This document shows, in pieces, positions 39,665-48,321 of a DNA stretch of 64,000 bases (position 1 is the first letter of the stretch; the number at the start of each line of letters is the position of its first letter). Made by a program: the position numbers and the translations under genes. The notes beneath the pieces were generated by a model. The model did not search any database and was not told the origin of the DNA. It saw only the letters and a program-made list of their open reading frames with translations. The DNA comes from Archangium gephyra (GTDB taxonomy: Bacteria > Myxococcota > Myxococcia > Myxococcales > Myxococcaceae), in NCBI RefSeq assembly GCF_001027285.1, contig NZ_CP011509.1, positions 1,372,501-1,436,500 of the forward strand, read 5' to 3'.

Positions 39665-39922
39665 GTGAGAACCCGGATTGGAGCACTCGTCCTTGCTGTC
39701 GTGGCCGGGCTCGCCGGCTGCGGTATCCCTCCGCCCGAGGAGTGCCTCCAGGCGCCGGAGCCGGTGCTGGATGCCCAGGGCGCGGTCTCCCGCTGCATCG
39801 CCTCCGAGGACTGTCCCCGCTCCTCCCGTGTATCCCTGTGCGTCGACGACGCCGGTGGCCAGGTGGCCTGTATCCGCTGCCTCGAAACCCGGTGTGTCAC
39901 CATTGCCCCGGAGACCTGCTGA
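39665..39922 (+). CDS. Small cysteine-rich lipoprotein
   Basis: 85 aa, starting GTG 39665. A lipoprotein signal ends with GLAGC. The mature part has about eight Cys (CLQAPE, CIASEDC, LCVDD, CIRCLETRC, ETC), suggesting a small disulfide-knotted domain outside the cytoplasm. No family recognised. It overlaps the next start (TGATG at 39920-39924), so the two are coupled. Confidence 0.55.
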   Translation: MRTRIGALVLAVVAGLAGCGIPPPEECLQAPEPVLDAQGAVSRCIASEDCPRSSRVSLCVDDAGGQVACIRCLETRCVTIAPETC

Positions 39923-40857
39923 TGCGGCGCGTGATGCTCGCCCTCGCCCTCGCGCTTGCCCCGGGTTGCTCCCGGGATGGCGCCACCGACCACATGCAGC
40001 GCGCCCGCGACGCCATCTTCGAGAAGCGTCCCGATGAGGCCCTCGTCGAGTACCGCAAGGCGCTCGACTCCCTGCGCATGGACGAGTCCGCCCAGGCCCA
40101 GGTGCTCAAGGCCCGCGCCCTCAAGGGCGCCGCCGACGTCTACTGGCTCGAGCTGCGCAAGGTGAAGGAGGCCGTGAGCGTCTACAAGGAGCTCATCACC
40201 CAGTGCCCCGAGTCTCCCGAGGCCCTCGAGGGCCGCGTGGTGCTCGCCGAGCTGCTGCGCGTGCACTTCCGCGACCTGCGCGGCGCCATTGATCAGCTCA
40301 CCGCCGCCCTGGCCCGCAACCCGCCCCAGAGCGCAGAGCTGCACTACCAGGTCGCCAAGCTGTACTTCGAGCTGCAGGACTACCAGCAGTGCGTGCTCGA
40401 GTCGCGCAAGCTCGTCGAGCGCTTCGCCACCAGCGCCTTCGTGGACGATGCCATCTACCTGCAGGCCCAGGCGCTGCACATGCAGGCGCTCAAGTCCGAG
40501 CCCGGCTCGCCCGAGATTCCCCGCTTCCGCCAGGAGGCCTCGCGCACGTACGCGGACCTCATCACCCGCTTCCCGGACTCGGAGCTCGCTCCCCATGCCG
40601 TCTTCGAGACGGGCAAGCTCAAGGCCGAGGCCGGTGACAACGAGAAGGCCATCGAGACGTGGGTGCAGGCCCTGAAGAACCACCCGGAGCCGGCCACCGT
40701 GCAGGACGCCATCGCCCGCGCCCGGCGCCGCATCGCCGCGACGACGCCGGAAGAGGTCGGCTCGCGCACCACGGCCTTCGAGCGCAACCGCCCGCCCCCG
40801 CGCAACTCCATCGAGGCCGTCGGCGGTTCGGCCGATGAACGCGACCACGGCGACTGA
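39922..40857 (+). CDS. TPR-repeat lipoprotein
   Basis: 311 aa. ATG 39922 gives a lipoprotein signal ending APGC. The mature protein is made of tetratricopeptide-like helical pairs (RARDAIFEKRPDEALVEYRK, LHYQVAKLYFELQDYQQCV, FETGKLKAEAGDNEKAIETW). Such lipoproteins act as scaffolds, for example in outer-membrane assembly (BamD-like) or motility. It follows and overlaps the small Cys-rich lipoprotein. The exact partner is unknown. Confidence 0.72.
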   Translation: MRRVMLALALALAPGCSRDGATDHMQRARDAIFEKRPDEALVEYRKALDSLRMDESAQAQVLKARALKGAADVYWLELRKVKEAVSVYKELITQCPESPEALEGRVVLAELLRVHFRDLRGAIDQLTAALARNPPQSAELHYQVAKLYFELQDYQQCVLESRKLVERFATSAFVDDAIYLQAQALHMQALKSEPGSPEIPRFRQEASRTYADLITRFPDSELAPHAVFETGKLKAEAGDNEKAIETWVQALKNHPEPATVQDAIARARRRIAATTPEEVGSRTTAFERNRPPPRNSIEAVGGSADERDHGD

Positions 40858-40870
40858 CACTCCCGCTTCC

Positions 40871-40905
40871 CCCCTCTCCCCCTGGGAGAGGGCCGGGGTG
40901 AGGGT
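40871..40905 (+). repeat. Dispersed palindromic repeat copy 4
   Basis: CCCTCTCCCCCTGGGAGAGG then GCCGGGGTGAGGGTCTGCC, right after the TPR lipoprotein gene and before the MarR gene. Confidence 0.7.
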
Positions 40906-40944
40906 CTGCCTCCCCGTCTTTCCGTTGCCTCCGCGCGCCAAGGT

Positions 40945-40960
40945 CGTTAGGCTCCTAACG
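40945..40960 (+). promoter_or_regulatory. MarR-type operator O1
   Basis: The 16-nt palindrome CGTTAGGCTCCTAACG has perfect 7-bp arms around a 2-nt centre and lies 2 nt before the marR start. A close relative (O2) precedes the next gene. Palindrome length and position fit MarR-family autoregulation. Confidence 0.7.
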
Positions 40961-40962
40961 AG

Positions 40963-41472
40963 ATGGCGCTCGAACTGAAAGACGTCCCGAGGCACGAGAC
41001 CCTCCTGCGGGACGCGAGGCGCTACCCGGAGTCGGATGCGTCGGCGGTGGAGGCGTGTCTGACGCTGCTGCGGATCTCCGATGACGTGGAGGCGGCCTAC
41101 GGGGCGCACTTCGCGCGGCACGGCCTGTCCCAGGCGCGCTTCATCGTCCTCATGCAGCTCCAGCGCGAGGAGGAGGGCCTGCGTCCCGCCGAGCTGGCCG
41201 AGCGCACGGGCGTCACCCGCGCGACGATGACGGGGCTGCTGGACGGGCTGGAGAAGGAGGGGCTCGTCCTGCGCCGGGCGCATGCCGAGGACGGGCGTAT
41301 GTCGGTGGTGCGCCTGGCGGCCAAGGGGCGCCAGCGGCTGGAGGGAATCCTCCCGGACCACTACCGCCGCACCGCCGCCCTGATGAGCGGCCTGTCCGCC
41401 GGGGAGCGCCAGCAGCTCACGGCCCTGCTCACCAAGGTCGCCGCCGGCATCCCTCATGTCCGGGACCCCTGA
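40963..41472 (+). CDS. MarR-family transcriptional regulator
   Basis: 169 aa. The winged-helix MarR fold is clear: HGLSQARFIVLMQLQREEEG then LRPAELAERTGVTRATMTGL (recognition helix), EKEGLVLRRAHAEDGRMSVV (wing). A dimer-forming C-terminus follows. The start is ATG 40963, immediately after operator O1, so it probably represses itself and the downstream monooxygenase. The ligand may be a phenol or quinone, by analogy with other MarR-monooxygenase pairs. Confidence 0.88.
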   Translation: MALELKDVPRHETLLRDARRYPESDASAVEACLTLLRISDDVEAAYGAHFARHGLSQARFIVLMQLQREEEGLRPAELAERTGVTRATMTGLLDGLEKEGLVLRRAHAEDGRMSVVRLAAKGRQRLEGILPDHYRRTAALMSGLSAGERQQLTALLTKVAAGIPHVRDP

Positions 41473-41492
41473 GTCTCTTTTTTTACCCCAGT

Positions 41493-41508
41493 AGTTAGGA
41501 GGCTAATC
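41493..41508 (+). promoter_or_regulatory. MarR-type operator O2
   Basis: AGTTAGGAGGCTAATC aligns base for base with O1 at GTTAGG and at CTAA, and lies 2 nt before the monooxygenase start. The pattern AGGAGG inside it also serves as a ribosome site, so a bound repressor could block both. Confidence 0.6.
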
Positions 41509-41510
41509 AC

Positions 41511-41849
41511 ATGGAAGCGGCCACGACGCGCATCGTTCCGGGCAGTGGGGTGTGCACCCTCATCAACATCTTCACCGTGGCACCCGAGCGGCAGGCGGAG
41601 CTGGTGAGGTTGTTGGAGGAGGCGACGGAGGAGGTGATGCGGCACCTGCCGGGCTTCATCTCGGCGAACCTCCACCGGAACGTGGAGGGCACTCGCGTGG
41701 CCAACTACGCGCAGTGGGAGAGCCGCGAGCACTTCGAGGCCATGCTGCGCAATCCCCAGGCCCAGGTGCACATGCGGGCCGCGGCGGCGCTGGTGGAGAA
41801 GTTCGAGCCACACCTGTACGAGGTGGTCTCCACGCACGCGCGTGCCTAG
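41511..41849 (+). CDS. Antibiotic biosynthesis monooxygenase (ABM)-domain protein
   Basis: 112 aa. A small ferredoxin-like ABM fold: CTLINIFTVAPERQAELVRL with the HLPGFISANLHRNVEG hairpin and ANYAQWESREHFEAML. ABM proteins act on aromatic or polyketide substrates, or remove quinones or heme. Start ATG 41511 next to O2. Paired with a MarR regulator, it is probably induced by a toxic aromatic compound. Confidence 0.85.
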   Translation: MEAATTRIVPGSGVCTLINIFTVAPERQAELVRLLEEATEEVMRHLPGFISANLHRNVEGTRVANYAQWESREHFEAMLRNPQAQVHMRAAAALVEKFEPHLYEVVSTHARA

Positions 41850-42775
41850 GCGGGCACGCCCTCCAGCACCGTCTCGAAGAGGGGCGCGGCCTGCGTGGGG
41901 TCATCCGCGTCCGCCACGAGCAGCAGGTGGATGCGGCCGCCCTCCACCCGCGCGTCCACGCCCTCCAGCTTCACCTTCGCGTCCACGCCATCGAGGAACA
42001 TGGGCGTGCCATCCGGCGCCAGCACGCCCACCGCCGAGCCCATCACCGCGCCATCCGCGTAGGCGTCCCGCGTGTCCTCGGCGGCGGCGGTGAAGACGAT
42101 GCGGCCGTCCGGCAGCGGCGCCGCATCCGTGAAGGACAGGCGCACGGTGCCCGCGCGCCCCAACTCCCAGCGGCGCACGATGCGCACCACGTCCGCCTCC
42201 AGCGGCGCGCCCGCCTCCAGTGCGCGCACCACGCGGCCCGCGTCCAGGTCCACCACCGCGTCCTTGCCCTCGTCCCCGTTGCCGCGGTTGAGCAGGCGCA
42301 GGCGCGCGCCCGACACCGCCGCTCCCTCCACGTTGAGCGGGCCCAGCTCTCGCGCGAGCTGCGCGTACAGGCTGGTGAAGTCCACCTCGCGCACCGGGCC
42401 GGCCGCGCTTCCGTCCGCCGCGAGCGGTATCAGCGCTCCCTTCTGCCTCACCGCCGTGCTCCCCGAGGGCACCGCCAGCAGCGCCCCATGCGGCGCCCCC
42501 GTCAGGCCCTGCACGAGGCAGAGCGCCTCCATGTCGGGCTTCTGGGCCTTGCGGCTTTTGGGCTCCAGGGGCAGCTCGCCCGGGAGCAGGCGCTGGAATG
42601 CGCCGGGGGCCTCGCCGACCAGCGGGAAGCTGGCCAGGAACAGCGAGTCGTCCGCGACGACGTGCAGCCACTGGCCCGCGCGCACCAGGCCGCTCGCGGC
42701 CGACACGTGGGCGTGGCCTCCGGCCGTCTCGGGTGCCTGCAGAATCAGTTTCCGGCGCTGGGTGAGGCGGAGCAT
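41846..42775 (-). CDS. DUF6929-like protein
   Basis: 309 aa from the start at 42775 (MLRLTQRRKL). Regularly spaced beta strands fit a propeller-like fold: ASGLVRAGQWLHVVADDSL, APHGALLAVPSGST, DGRIVFTAAAEDT. It resembles the DUF6929 family, known from sequence only. No signal peptide. Its stop overlaps the monooxygenase gene's stop in the convergent arrangement. Confidence 0.6.
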   Translation of the reverse strand: MLRLTQRRKLILQAPETAGGHAHVSAASGLVRAGQWLHVVADDSLFLASFPLVGEAPGAFQRLLPGELPLEPKSRKAQKPDMEALCLVQGLTGAPHGALLAVPSGSTAVRQKGALIPLAADGSAAGPVREVDFTSLYAQLARELGPLNVEGAAVSGARLRLLNRGNGDEGKDAVVDLDAGRVVRALEAGAPLEADVVRIVRRWELGRAGTVRLSFTDAAPLPDGRIVFTAAAEDTRDAYADGAVMGSAVGVLAPDGTPMFLDGVDAKVKLEGVDARVEGGRIHLLLVADADDPTQAAPLFETVLEGVPA

Positions 42776-42818
42776 GCGGATCCTCGGGGGGGTCCTCGGG
42801 AGACAACCACGGGCTGGC

Positions 42819-42856
42819 GATACCCTCACCCTAACCCTCTCCCGGCGGGAGAGGGG
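42819..42856 (-). repeat. Dispersed palindromic repeat copy 5
   Basis: ATACCCTCACCCTAACCCTC then TCCCGGCGGGAGAGG, inverted relative to copy 2, with a GGTTGTCTCCC (minus-strand) extension. It lies 3' of the HEAT-repeat gene ending at 42911. Confidence 0.7.
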
Positions 42857-42910
42857 ACTTCTCACCGGTCCTGTGTCCGCTCCTGGGTCCGGTGTCTCGC
42901 GGGTGGGGGC

Positions 42911-44044
42911 TCAGCCCTTCTGGCCCCGGCCGTGCTCCATCGCCAGCTTGTCGCGCAGCAACAGGTTCCACGTCTGCGGCTGCGAGGCCAGCAGCATGAG
43001 CCAGGTGTCGAGCTCCCCGTCCATCGACGGGTCCACGCCCTTGAGCTTCTGAAGCACCGGTACCGCGCTCGCGAGCCCCAGCCGTGAGATGCTCTCCAGG
43101 ATGGCGCCGCGCACCTCGCGCGAGCTCTCCGTGGCGAAGCGCTCCGTCAGCGCCTTCATCGTCCGCTCCGTCTCGCCCACCCGCACCGTGCCCAATGCCT
43201 TCGCCGCCGCGGCTCGCACCTCGGGGTGCTCGGACTCCCGTAGCAGCTGTCGCACGGAGTCCACCGCGGGTGTCCGCGCCGCCTCGAGGGAGGACGCGCC
43301 CAGCAGCCCCGCCGCCGTCTTCGGATCGCTCGCCTCCGTCGCGAGCGTCACCGCCTGCTCCGCCACGCCCTGGAAGCGTCCGAAGTTGCGCGCCGCCTCG
43401 TCCGTCAGGTTGCCCACCACCGCCTCGCGCACCTCGGGCGCCGGGTCCTTCACCCACTGGTGATACGCCTGCCGCGTGGACTCCGCCTTGGCCAGCACCT
43501 CGCTCGCCGGCTCGTCCAAGGCCCGCAGTGCGCGCACCATCACCGCCTTGCGCCCCGGGTCCGTCTCACGCCCCGCCTTGTCCAGCACCCGCTCCAGCAC
43601 CGCCCGGTCCCCCGTCAAGTTGAAGCGCATCACCCACAGCGACGTCAGCGCCTCCAGCACCTCCGGGTCCTGCTCCGCCTCCACCTTCGCCCACAGCTGC
43701 TCGGGAGGCAGGTTCTCCAGGATGCCGCGCAGTTGCTCCCTCACATAGCGGCGCCACGCCGGCGAGCCCTTGCCCTGGCGGTACTCCTCCACCAGCGAGT
43801 CCAGCTCGCACGGCACCGCCCGCAGCATGTCCTGGGGCGGGGGACCCTTCGCCACGGGGGCCGAGGCCGGCGTGGACGGAGCCTTCTGCCCGCCCCCCGC
43901 GCTCGCGCCGTCCGAGGCCCCGGGGGCCGGTGTCTCACCGGAGGGCTTGTCCCCCCTGCCCGAGAGCCACACCATCAATCCCGCGAGCACGGCGATCAGC
44001 CCCGCGCCAACGCCCACCCACTTCTTGTTCGCTCCCGTGCTCAT
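42911..44044 (-). CDS. Membrane-anchored HEAT-repeat protein
   Basis: 377 aa. Residues about 9-28 (WVGVGAGLIAVLAGLMVWLS) form a membrane anchor. A Pro/Ala/Ser-rich linker follows, then HEAT-like helical pairs (PAPEVREAVVGNLTDEAARN, SEHPEVRAAAAKALGTVRVG, ESSREVRGAILESISRLGLA). It is a probable scaffold. The downstream neighbour is another HEAT protein, separated by 3 nt, so they may form one complex. Confidence 0.7.
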   Translation of the reverse strand: MSTGANKKWVGVGAGLIAVLAGLMVWLSGRGDKPSGETPAPGASDGASAGGGQKAPSTPASAPVAKGPPPQDMLRAVPCELDSLVEEYRQGKGSPAWRRYVREQLRGILENLPPEQLWAKVEAEQDPEVLEALTSLWVMRFNLTGDRAVLERVLDKAGRETDPGRKAVMVRALRALDEPASEVLAKAESTRQAYHQWVKDPAPEVREAVVGNLTDEAARNFGRFQGVAEQAVTLATEASDPKTAAGLLGASSLEAARTPAVDSVRQLLRESEHPEVRAAAAKALGTVRVGETERTMKALTERFATESSREVRGAILESISRLGLASAVPVLQKLKGVDPSMDGELDTWLMLLASQPQTWNLLLRDKLAMEHGRGQKG

Positions 44045-44047
44045 CGC

Positions 44048-45100
44048 CTACCCCTCCGAGCCGCCGCAGCGGTGGTGGTTGGCCTTGCCGGAGAACACCC
44101 GGTCGAAGTCGACCTGGCCCGCGTCATACAGCGCCTTGAAGTCGGCGTAGTCCTGCCGGAAGCGCGCGTCCTGCCGCGCGAAGTCCTTCAGCAGCGGCAG
44201 GGCCCGAGTGCCCGCGGCCCGCACCGCGTAGCGGACGATGGCCCAGCGCACGCACTCGTTCTTCTCCTGGAGGAAGGACTCGCCGAAGGAGTCGAGTACC
44301 CTCTGCGTGTCTCGCCCCGAGGACATCGCCAGCGCGGCCATCTCGCGCACGTCCGGGTCCGGGTCCTCGCGCTGGAGCTTCGCCAGCTGCTGGAGCGACT
44401 GTCCCTCGATGCGGGCGTCCGGGTAGGTGCCCATCTCGATGGCCAGCGCGCGCACGTCCGGCTCGGTGGAGTCCAGCGCCACCTCCAGCAGCTTGCCCAT
44501 GTACGGCTCGAAGCGGCCGGTGCGCTGGAAGTCGTTGTCCATCACCCGGCCGATGGTGCGCACCGTGTGCATGGCCACGCCGGTGGCGAGCGTGTCCTTC
44601 CTGGCCAGCGTGGTGAGGCGCTCCAGCATGGGTGGCTCGAAGCGATGCTGCGTCTCCAGGGCCATGAGGGCGCTGGCCTGGTGGCCAGGGTCCTGGTGGC
44701 TCTCGGCCAGGGTGGCGAGCCTGTCCACCACCGCGGGCGCGCGCACCGCCTCCGTCTCCCGCACCGCGCGCAGGTAGAGCGACATCTCCGGGTCCGGCGT
44801 GGCGTGGGCCCACTCCACCACCTGGAGCGCCGCCCGCGGGTCCTCGCCGATGACCTCGGCGAGCCGCTGCTCCAGGAAGAGCAGCGCGGCCTGATCGTTT
44901 TGGGCGATGGCCTGGTGGATGGCGGCGCGCACGCCCTCGAGCCCGTGCAGGGCCTCGCGCTTCAGGTAGCCCGCGTAGCAGGTGAGCCGGGGGAGCCGGG
45001 GCTCGGCGATGGGCCGCTCGTCGACGGCGGAGGCCGAGGTGGTGCCGAGCGCGGCGAGCAGCGCACCCAGGCGCCAGCACCGGGTGATGGACGAATGCAT
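44048..45100 (-). CDS. Exported HEAT-repeat protein
   Basis: 350 aa with a signal peptide (LGALLAALGTTSASA). The mature part has HEAT-like repeats (SHQDPGHQASALMALETQHR, STEPDVRALAIEMGTYPDAR, DPDPDVREMAALAMSSGRD). Exported scaffold partner of the anchored HEAT protein downstream, which lies 3 nt away on the same strand. No enzyme motif. Confidence 0.68.
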   Translation of the reverse strand: MHSSITRCWRLGALLAALGTTSASAVDERPIAEPRLPRLTCYAGYLKREALHGLEGVRAAIHQAIAQNDQAALLFLEQRLAEVIGEDPRAALQVVEWAHATPDPEMSLYLRAVRETEAVRAPAVVDRLATLAESHQDPGHQASALMALETQHRFEPPMLERLTTLARKDTLATGVAMHTVRTIGRVMDNDFQRTGRFEPYMGKLLEVALDSTEPDVRALAIEMGTYPDARIEGQSLQQLAKLQREDPDPDVREMAALAMSSGRDTQRVLDSFGESFLQEKNECVRWAIVRYAVRAAGTRALPLLKDFARQDARFRQDYADFKALYDAGQVDFDRVFSGKANHHRCGGSEG

Positions 45101-45421
45101 GCGCGAGGCCTAACACCCAACCCACACCCAGCCAACCCACCCGTGCCCCCCACCCCTCGCCCCCCGGGAGAGGGACGGGGTGAGGGTATCGGAGCTCACG
45201 GGTTGCGCCCGGGAGCCACGTGTCGGACCCCCCCGGGCATATGCATCCGGGCCCGAGTCCGTATAAAACCGCTGCCGGGGTTTTTTCTCCCACCCTGCAA
45301 TAATCAGAAAAACCTGGATTCTATGGCGCCATGTCGATGAACGCATGGCGGAAATCAAGCAGCGGACTGGCGACGCATGAGTGACGCCGGTGGTGCGCAG
45401 GCCGCGTGTTATGGAGCCCTC
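45101..45421. other. 321-nt intergenic region with repeat copy 6 and AT-rich block
   Basis: Contains repeat copy 6, then an AT-rich stretch before hemL with TATAAA (45262-45267), a hairpin AAAACC(N8)GGTTTT (45265-45284) followed by more Ts, and AAAAACC (45308-45314). The hairpin could be a bidirectional terminator. A -35/-10 pair of good quality is not visible. An in-frame ATG at 45377 would extend HemL by 15 residues that the family lacks. Confidence 0.5.
45153..45213 (+). repeat. Dispersed palindromic repeat copy 6
   Basis: CCCTCGCCCCCCGGGAGAGG then ACGGGGTGAGGGTATCGG, followed by CACGGGTTGCGCCCGG, the same right-hand extension seen in copy 2. It lies upstream of the exported HEAT gene and of hemL. 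Confidence 0.72.
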
Positions 45422-46717
45422 ATGAACCACTCGCAGAGCAAGGCCCTCTTCTCCCGAGCGCAGGAGCGCATTCCGGGAGGTGTGAACTCCCCGGTGCGCG
45501 CCTTCCGGGGTGTCGGCGGTGAGCCCGTCTTCTTCAAGGAAGGCGCGGGCGCGTGGCTGACGGATGTGGACGACAACCGGTACGTGGACCTGGTGGGCAG
45601 CTGGGGCCCGCTCATCCTGGGCCATGCCTATCCGCCCATCATCGCGGCCGTCACCGAGGCGGCGCGGCGGGGCACCACCTTCGGCGCGCCCACGGACCTG
45701 GAGGTGCAGTTCGCCGAGCAGATCTGCGCCACGGTGCCGAGCGTGGAGAAGGTGCGGCTCGTCTCCAGCGGCACGGAGGCCACGGTGGCGGCCATCCGGC
45801 TGGCGCGCGGCTACACGGGCCGCGACTACATCCTCAAGTTCGAGGGCTGCTTCCACGGCGCGGGGGACCCCTTCCTGGTGAAGGCGGGCAGCGGCGTGGA
45901 GACGCTGGGGCTGCCGGACTCGCCGGGCGTGCCCAAGGACGTGGCGGCCCTGACGCTGACGGCGCCGTACAACGACCTGGGCGCGGTGGAGAAGCTCTTC
46001 TCCGAGCGGGCCAAGGACATCGCCTGCGCCATCATCGAGCCGGTGGTGGGCAACATGGGCGTGCTCATCCCCGAGGAGGGCTACCTGCAGAACCTCCAGG
46101 CGCTGTGCCGCGCGCACGGGGTGCTCTTCATCCTGGACGAGGTGATGACGGGCTTCCGGCTGGCCCGCGGCGGCGCGCAGGAGGTGTACGGCCTGCGTCC
46201 GGACCTGAGCACCTTCGGCAAGGTGGTGGGTGGCGGCATGCCGCTGGCGGCCTACGGCGGCCGGCGCGACATCATGTCCAAGATTGCCCCCGAGGGTCCG
46301 GTGTACCAGTCGGGCACGCTGTCGGGGAATCCGGTGGCGGTGGCCGCGGGCATCGCGAGCCTCCAGGCGCTGCGCGCGCCGGGCGTCTACGAGCGCCTGG
46401 ACTTCATCGGCCGCGAAATCGAAGCGGGCCTGCGCGCTGAGGCGGAGGAGAGCAAGGTGCCCGTCACCATCAACCGCGTGGGCAGCATGTTCACCGTCTT
46501 CTTCACCGAGGGGCCGGTGTTCGACTACGCGAGCGCGAAGAAGAGCGACGCGGCCCGCTACGGCCGCTTCTTCCACCTCATGCTGGAGGAGGGCGTGTAC
46601 CTGCCGCCCAGCCAGTTCGAGGCGGCCTTCCTGTCGCTGGCCATCAACGAGCCCGAGGTGGCGCACATCCTCCGGGCGGCTCGCAAGGCATTCCGCGCGC
46701 TTGGACAGGGCGCCTGA
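45422..46717 (+). CDS. hemL: Glutamate-1-semialdehyde 2,1-aminomutase
   Basis: Converts glutamate-1-semialdehyde to 5-aminolevulinate for heme and tetrapyrrole synthesis; PLP-dependent, cytoplasmic. 431 aa, the standard length. Family motifs: SQSKALFSRAQERIPGGVNS at the start, SSGTEAT, the cofactor strand ILDEVMTGFR, and the Schiff-base Lys in STFGKVVGGGMPLAAYGG. The start ATG 45422 matches other HemL proteins. It overlaps the likely start of the kinase gene. Confidence 0.97.
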   Translation: MNHSQSKALFSRAQERIPGGVNSPVRAFRGVGGEPVFFKEGAGAWLTDVDDNRYVDLVGSWGPLILGHAYPPIIAAVTEAARRGTTFGAPTDLEVQFAEQICATVPSVEKVRLVSSGTEATVAAIRLARGYTGRDYILKFEGCFHGAGDPFLVKAGSGVETLGLPDSPGVPKDVAALTLTAPYNDLGAVEKLFSERAKDIACAIIEPVVGNMGVLIPEEGYLQNLQALCRAHGVLFILDEVMTGFRLARGGAQEVYGLRPDLSTFGKVVGGGMPLAAYGGRRDIMSKIAPEGPVYQSGTLSGNPVAVAAGIASLQALRAPGVYERLDFIGREIEAGLRAEAEESKVPVTINRVGSMFTVFFTEGPVFDYASAKKSDAARYGRFFHLMLEEGVYLPPSQFEAAFLSLAINEPEVAHILRAARKAFRALGQGA

Positions 46718-48127
46718 GCCAGAGCAGGCCTCGAGCCCGGGGCCCATTCCCTTCGGTCCCTATACCCTGGTGCGGCGCATCGGGTATGGGGGCATGGGAG
46801 AGGTGTTCCTGGCGCGCGAAGAGGCTCAGGGCGAGGCGCCCGGCCGCGCCTGCGTGGTGAAGAAGGTGCTGCCGGGCCTGGCGGGCAACGCGAACTTCCT
46901 CGCCCGCTTCCGGGACGAGGCGCGCGTGGTGCTGCGCCTGTCCCACCCCAACATCGCCCGCGTGTGGGCCATGGGCGAGGTGTCCGGCGCGCTCTACCTC
47001 GCCATGGAGTACGTGGCGGGCAAGACGCTCAACCGGCTCGCCTGGCGGCTGCGCAACCGGGGCAAGTCCCTCTCCCCGGGGCTGGTGCTGCTCATCGGCG
47101 AGCGCATGTGCGAGGGCCTCGCGTACGCGCATGACGCCACGGACGAGCAGGGCCAGCCGCTGCACCTGGTGCACCGCGACCTGTCCCCCGCCAACGTGTG
47201 CATCTCCTACGGCGGCGAGGTGAAGATCATCGACTTCGGCGCGGCGCAGTCCACGCTCAAGCAGGCCCAGACGGCGCCGAGCGTGGTGATGGGCAGCATC
47301 TCGTACATGGCCCCGGAGCAGGCCCGCAAGAGGCGCGTGGACCGGCGGGCGGACGTGTACGCGACGGGCGTGGTGCTCTGGGAGCTGCTCGCCTGGCGCC
47401 CCCTGGCGCAGAAGGGGGATGTCACCGAGCGGTGGAAGCGCGCGGCCTACCCCCAGTGGGAGCCGCCGGGCCAGCACCGGCCCCTGCCGCCCGAGGTGGA
47501 CGCGGTGGTGCTCAAGGCGCTCTCCGTGGAGCCCGAGGCGCGCTTCCCGGATGCCGCGGCGCTCGGGGCCGCGCTGCGCGGGCTGCGCGAGAAGTACGCG
47601 CCCGGCGTGGGAGACGCGGACCTGGCGCGGGTGATGGGCGAGGCCTTCGCCAAGGAGAAGGTGGTGGAGGACGGCGTGCTCGCGGAGCTGCTGCGGCGCG
47701 ACTCCTCGCCCCAGCGGCGCATCGCCGAGAAGGACATGCCCGCCTTCGCGCCGCCCACCGCGCTGGCCTTCGAGCACCGGGCCCTCGACGCCCCCGCCGG
47801 CTTCGTCCCCTCCGGCGAGGTGGTCATCATCGAGGAGTCCCCGTCCCAGGCGCGGCCCGAGGCCCCCCGGGCCCCCGTGCCGACGCCGCACTCGCGCGAG
47901 GTGCGCGTGGCCTTCGACGTGGAGCAGCCCGGGGAGGAGTCCGGGTTGGTGCGCGCCATCGAGCAGGGAGGCGAGGCCGAGAGCGGAGAGGCCGAGGGCG
48001 CGGACGCCGTGGCTTCCGCCTCCGCCCCCACCGCGACGCCCCCGCCGTCCCGGGGGGGTGGCTCGCCGCCGGGCTGTTCCTCGCCGCGCTCGTGGCGGGC
48101 TTCCTCCTGGTGTGGCTGCTGGGGTAG
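46701..48127 (+). CDS. Ser/Thr protein kinase with C-terminal membrane helix (frameshifted)
   Basis: About 475 aa once one base is restored. Likely TTG start at 46701, overlapping hemL. The kinase domain is intact: glycine loop RRIGYGGMGEVFLARE (25-40), Lys in CVVKKVL, HRDLSPANV (158-166), DFG (178-180), APEQARK and the usual DVYATGVVLWELL. After the kinase there is an acidic linker. At G-run 48052-48058 the frame breaks; one more G would let the protein end RGGWLAAGLFLAALVAGF plus a few residues, a clear transmembrane helix. As given, the frame runs on to 48230 in nonsense. It may act on the partner-switching cluster; that is inference. Confidence 0.85.
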
Positions 48128-48321
48128 CCCCGGCCGCGCTTCTCCCCGCCGTCCGCCCGGGACATTCACTTCGCGTGCCAGGACCCCCTCCGGGAATTTC
48201 ACTCCCGCCCCGAGGGCTATCGGGAAGTGAACATTCGTCACAATCGTCTACCTGGGGCGGATGCTGAGCCACGAGGGCGCGGGTGCCGTGTGGTAGAGGC
48301 CAGACTTCAGGGAGGCGTTCG
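48128..48321. promoter_or_regulatory. Leader region of the partner-switching cluster
   Basis: Inverted 8-bp arms TTCACTTC (48165-48172) and GAAGTGAA (48224-48231) lie 51 nt apart, and GGGAATTTCACTCCC lies between. The RsbR-like gene begins with TTG at 48322, 7 nt after GGGAGG. No strong promoter box is evident. Confidence 0.35.

Noticed and set aside
45377-45421. Longer HemL starting at ATG 45377
   Set aside because: Adds 15 residues absent from the family; ATG 45422 matches other HemL starts.
46230-46700. N-terminal extension of the kinase frame into hemL
   Set aside because: Overlaps the confident hemL coding region in another frame and has no domain; a TTG at 46701 fits the family better.
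48128-48230. C-terminal tail of the kinase frame as written
   Set aside because: Nonsense after the G-run; the neighbouring frame encodes a clear membrane helix and ends at 48127.
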